NCBI GenBank assembly: GCA_036557885.1
Contig: DATBGS010000022.1
Location: 1 to 13,283, forward strand
Length of the DNA: 13,283 bases
Direction: 5' to 3'
From: DATBGS01 sp036557885
GTDB lineage: Bacteria > Chloroflexota > Ktedonobacteria > Ktedonobacterales > DATBGS01
Position numbers and translations under genes: made by a program
Part shown: positions 12,383 to 13,283 of the stretch, in pieces
Position numbering within the stretch: position 1 is the stretch's first letter
Layout of the letters: each line of letters starts with the position of its first letter
The notes under the pieces: model-generated
Told to the model about the DNA's origin: nothing
The model's input: the letters and a program-made list of their open reading frames with translations, nothing else
The model's database searches: none

Positions 12383-13213
12383 ATGTACGCCACACCCCAG
12401 TCTAAGTCAATCACATCACCTTTTGTACCATTTCTGGCGGTCCCCCGTAAGCGCGGCGACGAAGCCTGCGCCAACCTCTCTCCCAGGGCGTTCAAGGTCT
12501 GGTACCACATTACGCGCATGACGTGCGGCTGGCACCGGGAAGAAGCGGCCATCTCCTACAGCGAGTTTAAGCGCGCCTGCGGCATCAAGGCCAGCACCAC
12601 GATTAGCGCGGCCATCAAGGAACTGGTGAGCAAGGGCTATGTCCAGGTGGTCAAGGACGCCAGCGCGGGCGGGTGGCATCTCGCCTCCATCTATTCTCTG
12701 GTGATCGTTTCGGCTGAAACGCCTCCGGCAGCCCCTCCGCCTCCGCCTTCACAGCCAGCGTGGAGACAGGAAGCTCCCGCGCAGGAGCGCGGAAACACGC
12801 CGCCAGCGCCTACGAGCGCGCGGGCTGTTGCTGGTGTTGTTCCTCCCGCCCCGCCTCCGCGCCAGCCCGCTCCCCAGGCGGCGCCCATCCAGGCGAAGGA
12901 ACCCTGGAGAGCGCCTGAGCGCAGCACATTTCCTGGCAGCAACGCGCCGCCTGCTGCTTGTGAGGAAACAGCGGTAGAGACTCTGGAGGTGACGAAGAAA
13001 GAAGTAACTGAAGAGGAGTCTGCCTCGCGCAGCCCGCTTGAGGAGTTGCAGCGCCAGCTTGCCGAATTGACCAGGCAAGCCTGTGATGCCTATTATTTGA
13101 TGAGCGGCGGCACCTATGGCACCGAAGAATACGAAGCACGCAAGCAGCGGCTGAAACTCATTCGCGTAGATCAGCAGCGGGTGCGCGCGTTGATGCACCA
13201 TCTGGAGGGATAG
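12383..13213 (+). CDS. Phage replication protein O-like winged-helix protein with Pro-rich linker
   Basis: A 276-residue protein. Residues about 13-92 resemble the N-terminal DNA-binding domain of phage replication protein O (Phage_rep_O, winged helix): FVPFLAVPRKRG, LSPRAFKVWYHITRMTCGW (32-50), ISYSEFKRACGI, then AAIKELVSKGYVQVV. Residues 112-200 are Pro- and Ala-rich and likely disordered. Residues 218-276 are charged and helical, probably a coiled coil (SPLEELQRQLAELTRQA, then RKQRLKLIRVDQQRVRALM). ATG 12383 has AAGGAGAG about 6 nt upstream and a promoter at 12279-12307. O-type domains bind origins or act as regulators in plasmids and phages; no helicase-loader partner or iterons are seen here, so a DNA-binding regulator is equally possible. 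It is divergent from the CHAT gene. Confidence 0.8.
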   Translation: MYATPQSKSITSPFVPFLAVPRKRGDEACANLSPRAFKVWYHITRMTCGWHREEAAISYSEFKRACGIKASTTISAAIKELVSKGYVQVVKDASAGGWHLASIYSLVIVSAETPPAAPPPPPSQPAWRQEAPAQERGNTPPAPTSARAVAGVVPPAPPPRQPAPQAAPIQAKEPWRAPERSTFPGSNAPPAACEETAVETLEVTKKEVTEEESASRSPLEELQRQLAELTRQACDAYYLMSGGTYGTEEYEARKQRLKLIRVDQQRVRALMHHLEG

Positions 13214-13235
13214 CCCTGGCGCCCCCAAAACACGG

Positions 13236-13279
13236 CCCGGCACGGCGGTGCCCCTGCTTTTAGGGGTGGCCGGGGCGAC
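13236..13279. repeat. REP type B half-unit at the right edge
   Basis: It reads CCCGGCACGGCGGTGCCCC, then TGCTTTTAGGGGTGGCC and GGGGCGAC. It is the same element as at 806-849 and 1974-2046 but with GTCG instead of GTAG at its outer end, and the window ends 4 nt later. It lies 22 nt after the stop of the winged-helix gene. Confidence 0.8.
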
Positions 13280-13283
13280 AGGC

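Overview
This is a GC-rich (roughly 60% by eye) bacterial chromosomal segment. The gene families suggest a Chloroflexota-type, possibly Ktedonobacteria-like, organism: a CHAT protease, an AcrR-like regulator, PRC-barrel proteins with Pro-rich tails, a phage-O-type winged helix protein, and dense interspersed hairpin repeats. This placement is an inference of moderate to low confidence. No rRNA, complete tRNA or CRISPR array was seen.

Layout, left to right. (1) 1-705, minus strand: the 5' part of an unrecognised gene that runs off the left edge. It has a strong sigma70-like promoter at 1018-1046 and a leader of about 300 nt. (2) 1055-2074: a REP/RAYT locus. A REP-associated tyrosine transposase gene (1241-1891), interrupted by one in-frame amber codon, is flanked by inverted clusters of palindromic elements that begin with GTAG. 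Related elements recur at 806-849, 3733-3783, 9936-9972 and 13236-13279. (3) 2087-3349, minus: an EntS/MFS_3-type major facilitator exporter. A 330-nt leader upstream holds a candidate promoter, a short upstream ORF and a terminator-like hairpin, so attenuation is possible. (4) 3793-4476, minus: an acidic, Pro-rich protein with a C-terminal PRC-barrel-like domain. (5) 4591-7358, minus: a DrrAB-type ABC exporter (permease and ATPase), then a TetR/AcrR-family repressor. The repressor gene and the ABC operon each carry the same promoter-proximal block, which resembles the E. coli AcrR operator. An array of five hairpins separates the ATPase and permease genes. (6) 7541-8381, plus: two tandemly duplicated small membrane-protein genes. 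The second overlaps stop codons with a convergent metallo-beta-lactamase-fold hydrolase gene (8378-9349). (7) 9544-10373, plus: a second PRC-barrel-like protein and a small unrecognised protein. (8) 10389-12269, minus: a CHAT caspase-like protease fused to a glycine-rich membrane region that looks like three two-helix repeats. It is divergent from 12383-13213, plus, a replication-protein-O-like winged helix protein with a long Pro-rich linker.

How the parts may work together. The TetR regulator, ABC exporter and perhaps the MFS pump form a regulated efflux neighbourhood. The RAYT and GTAG elements form a REP system; although the transposase copy is broken, its element family recurs across the window. 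The CHAT-membrane protease with its divergent winged-helix neighbour is the best candidate for an undescribed system, possibly stress- or defence-related. That function is inferred from the CHAT family and the architecture, not shown by the sequence.
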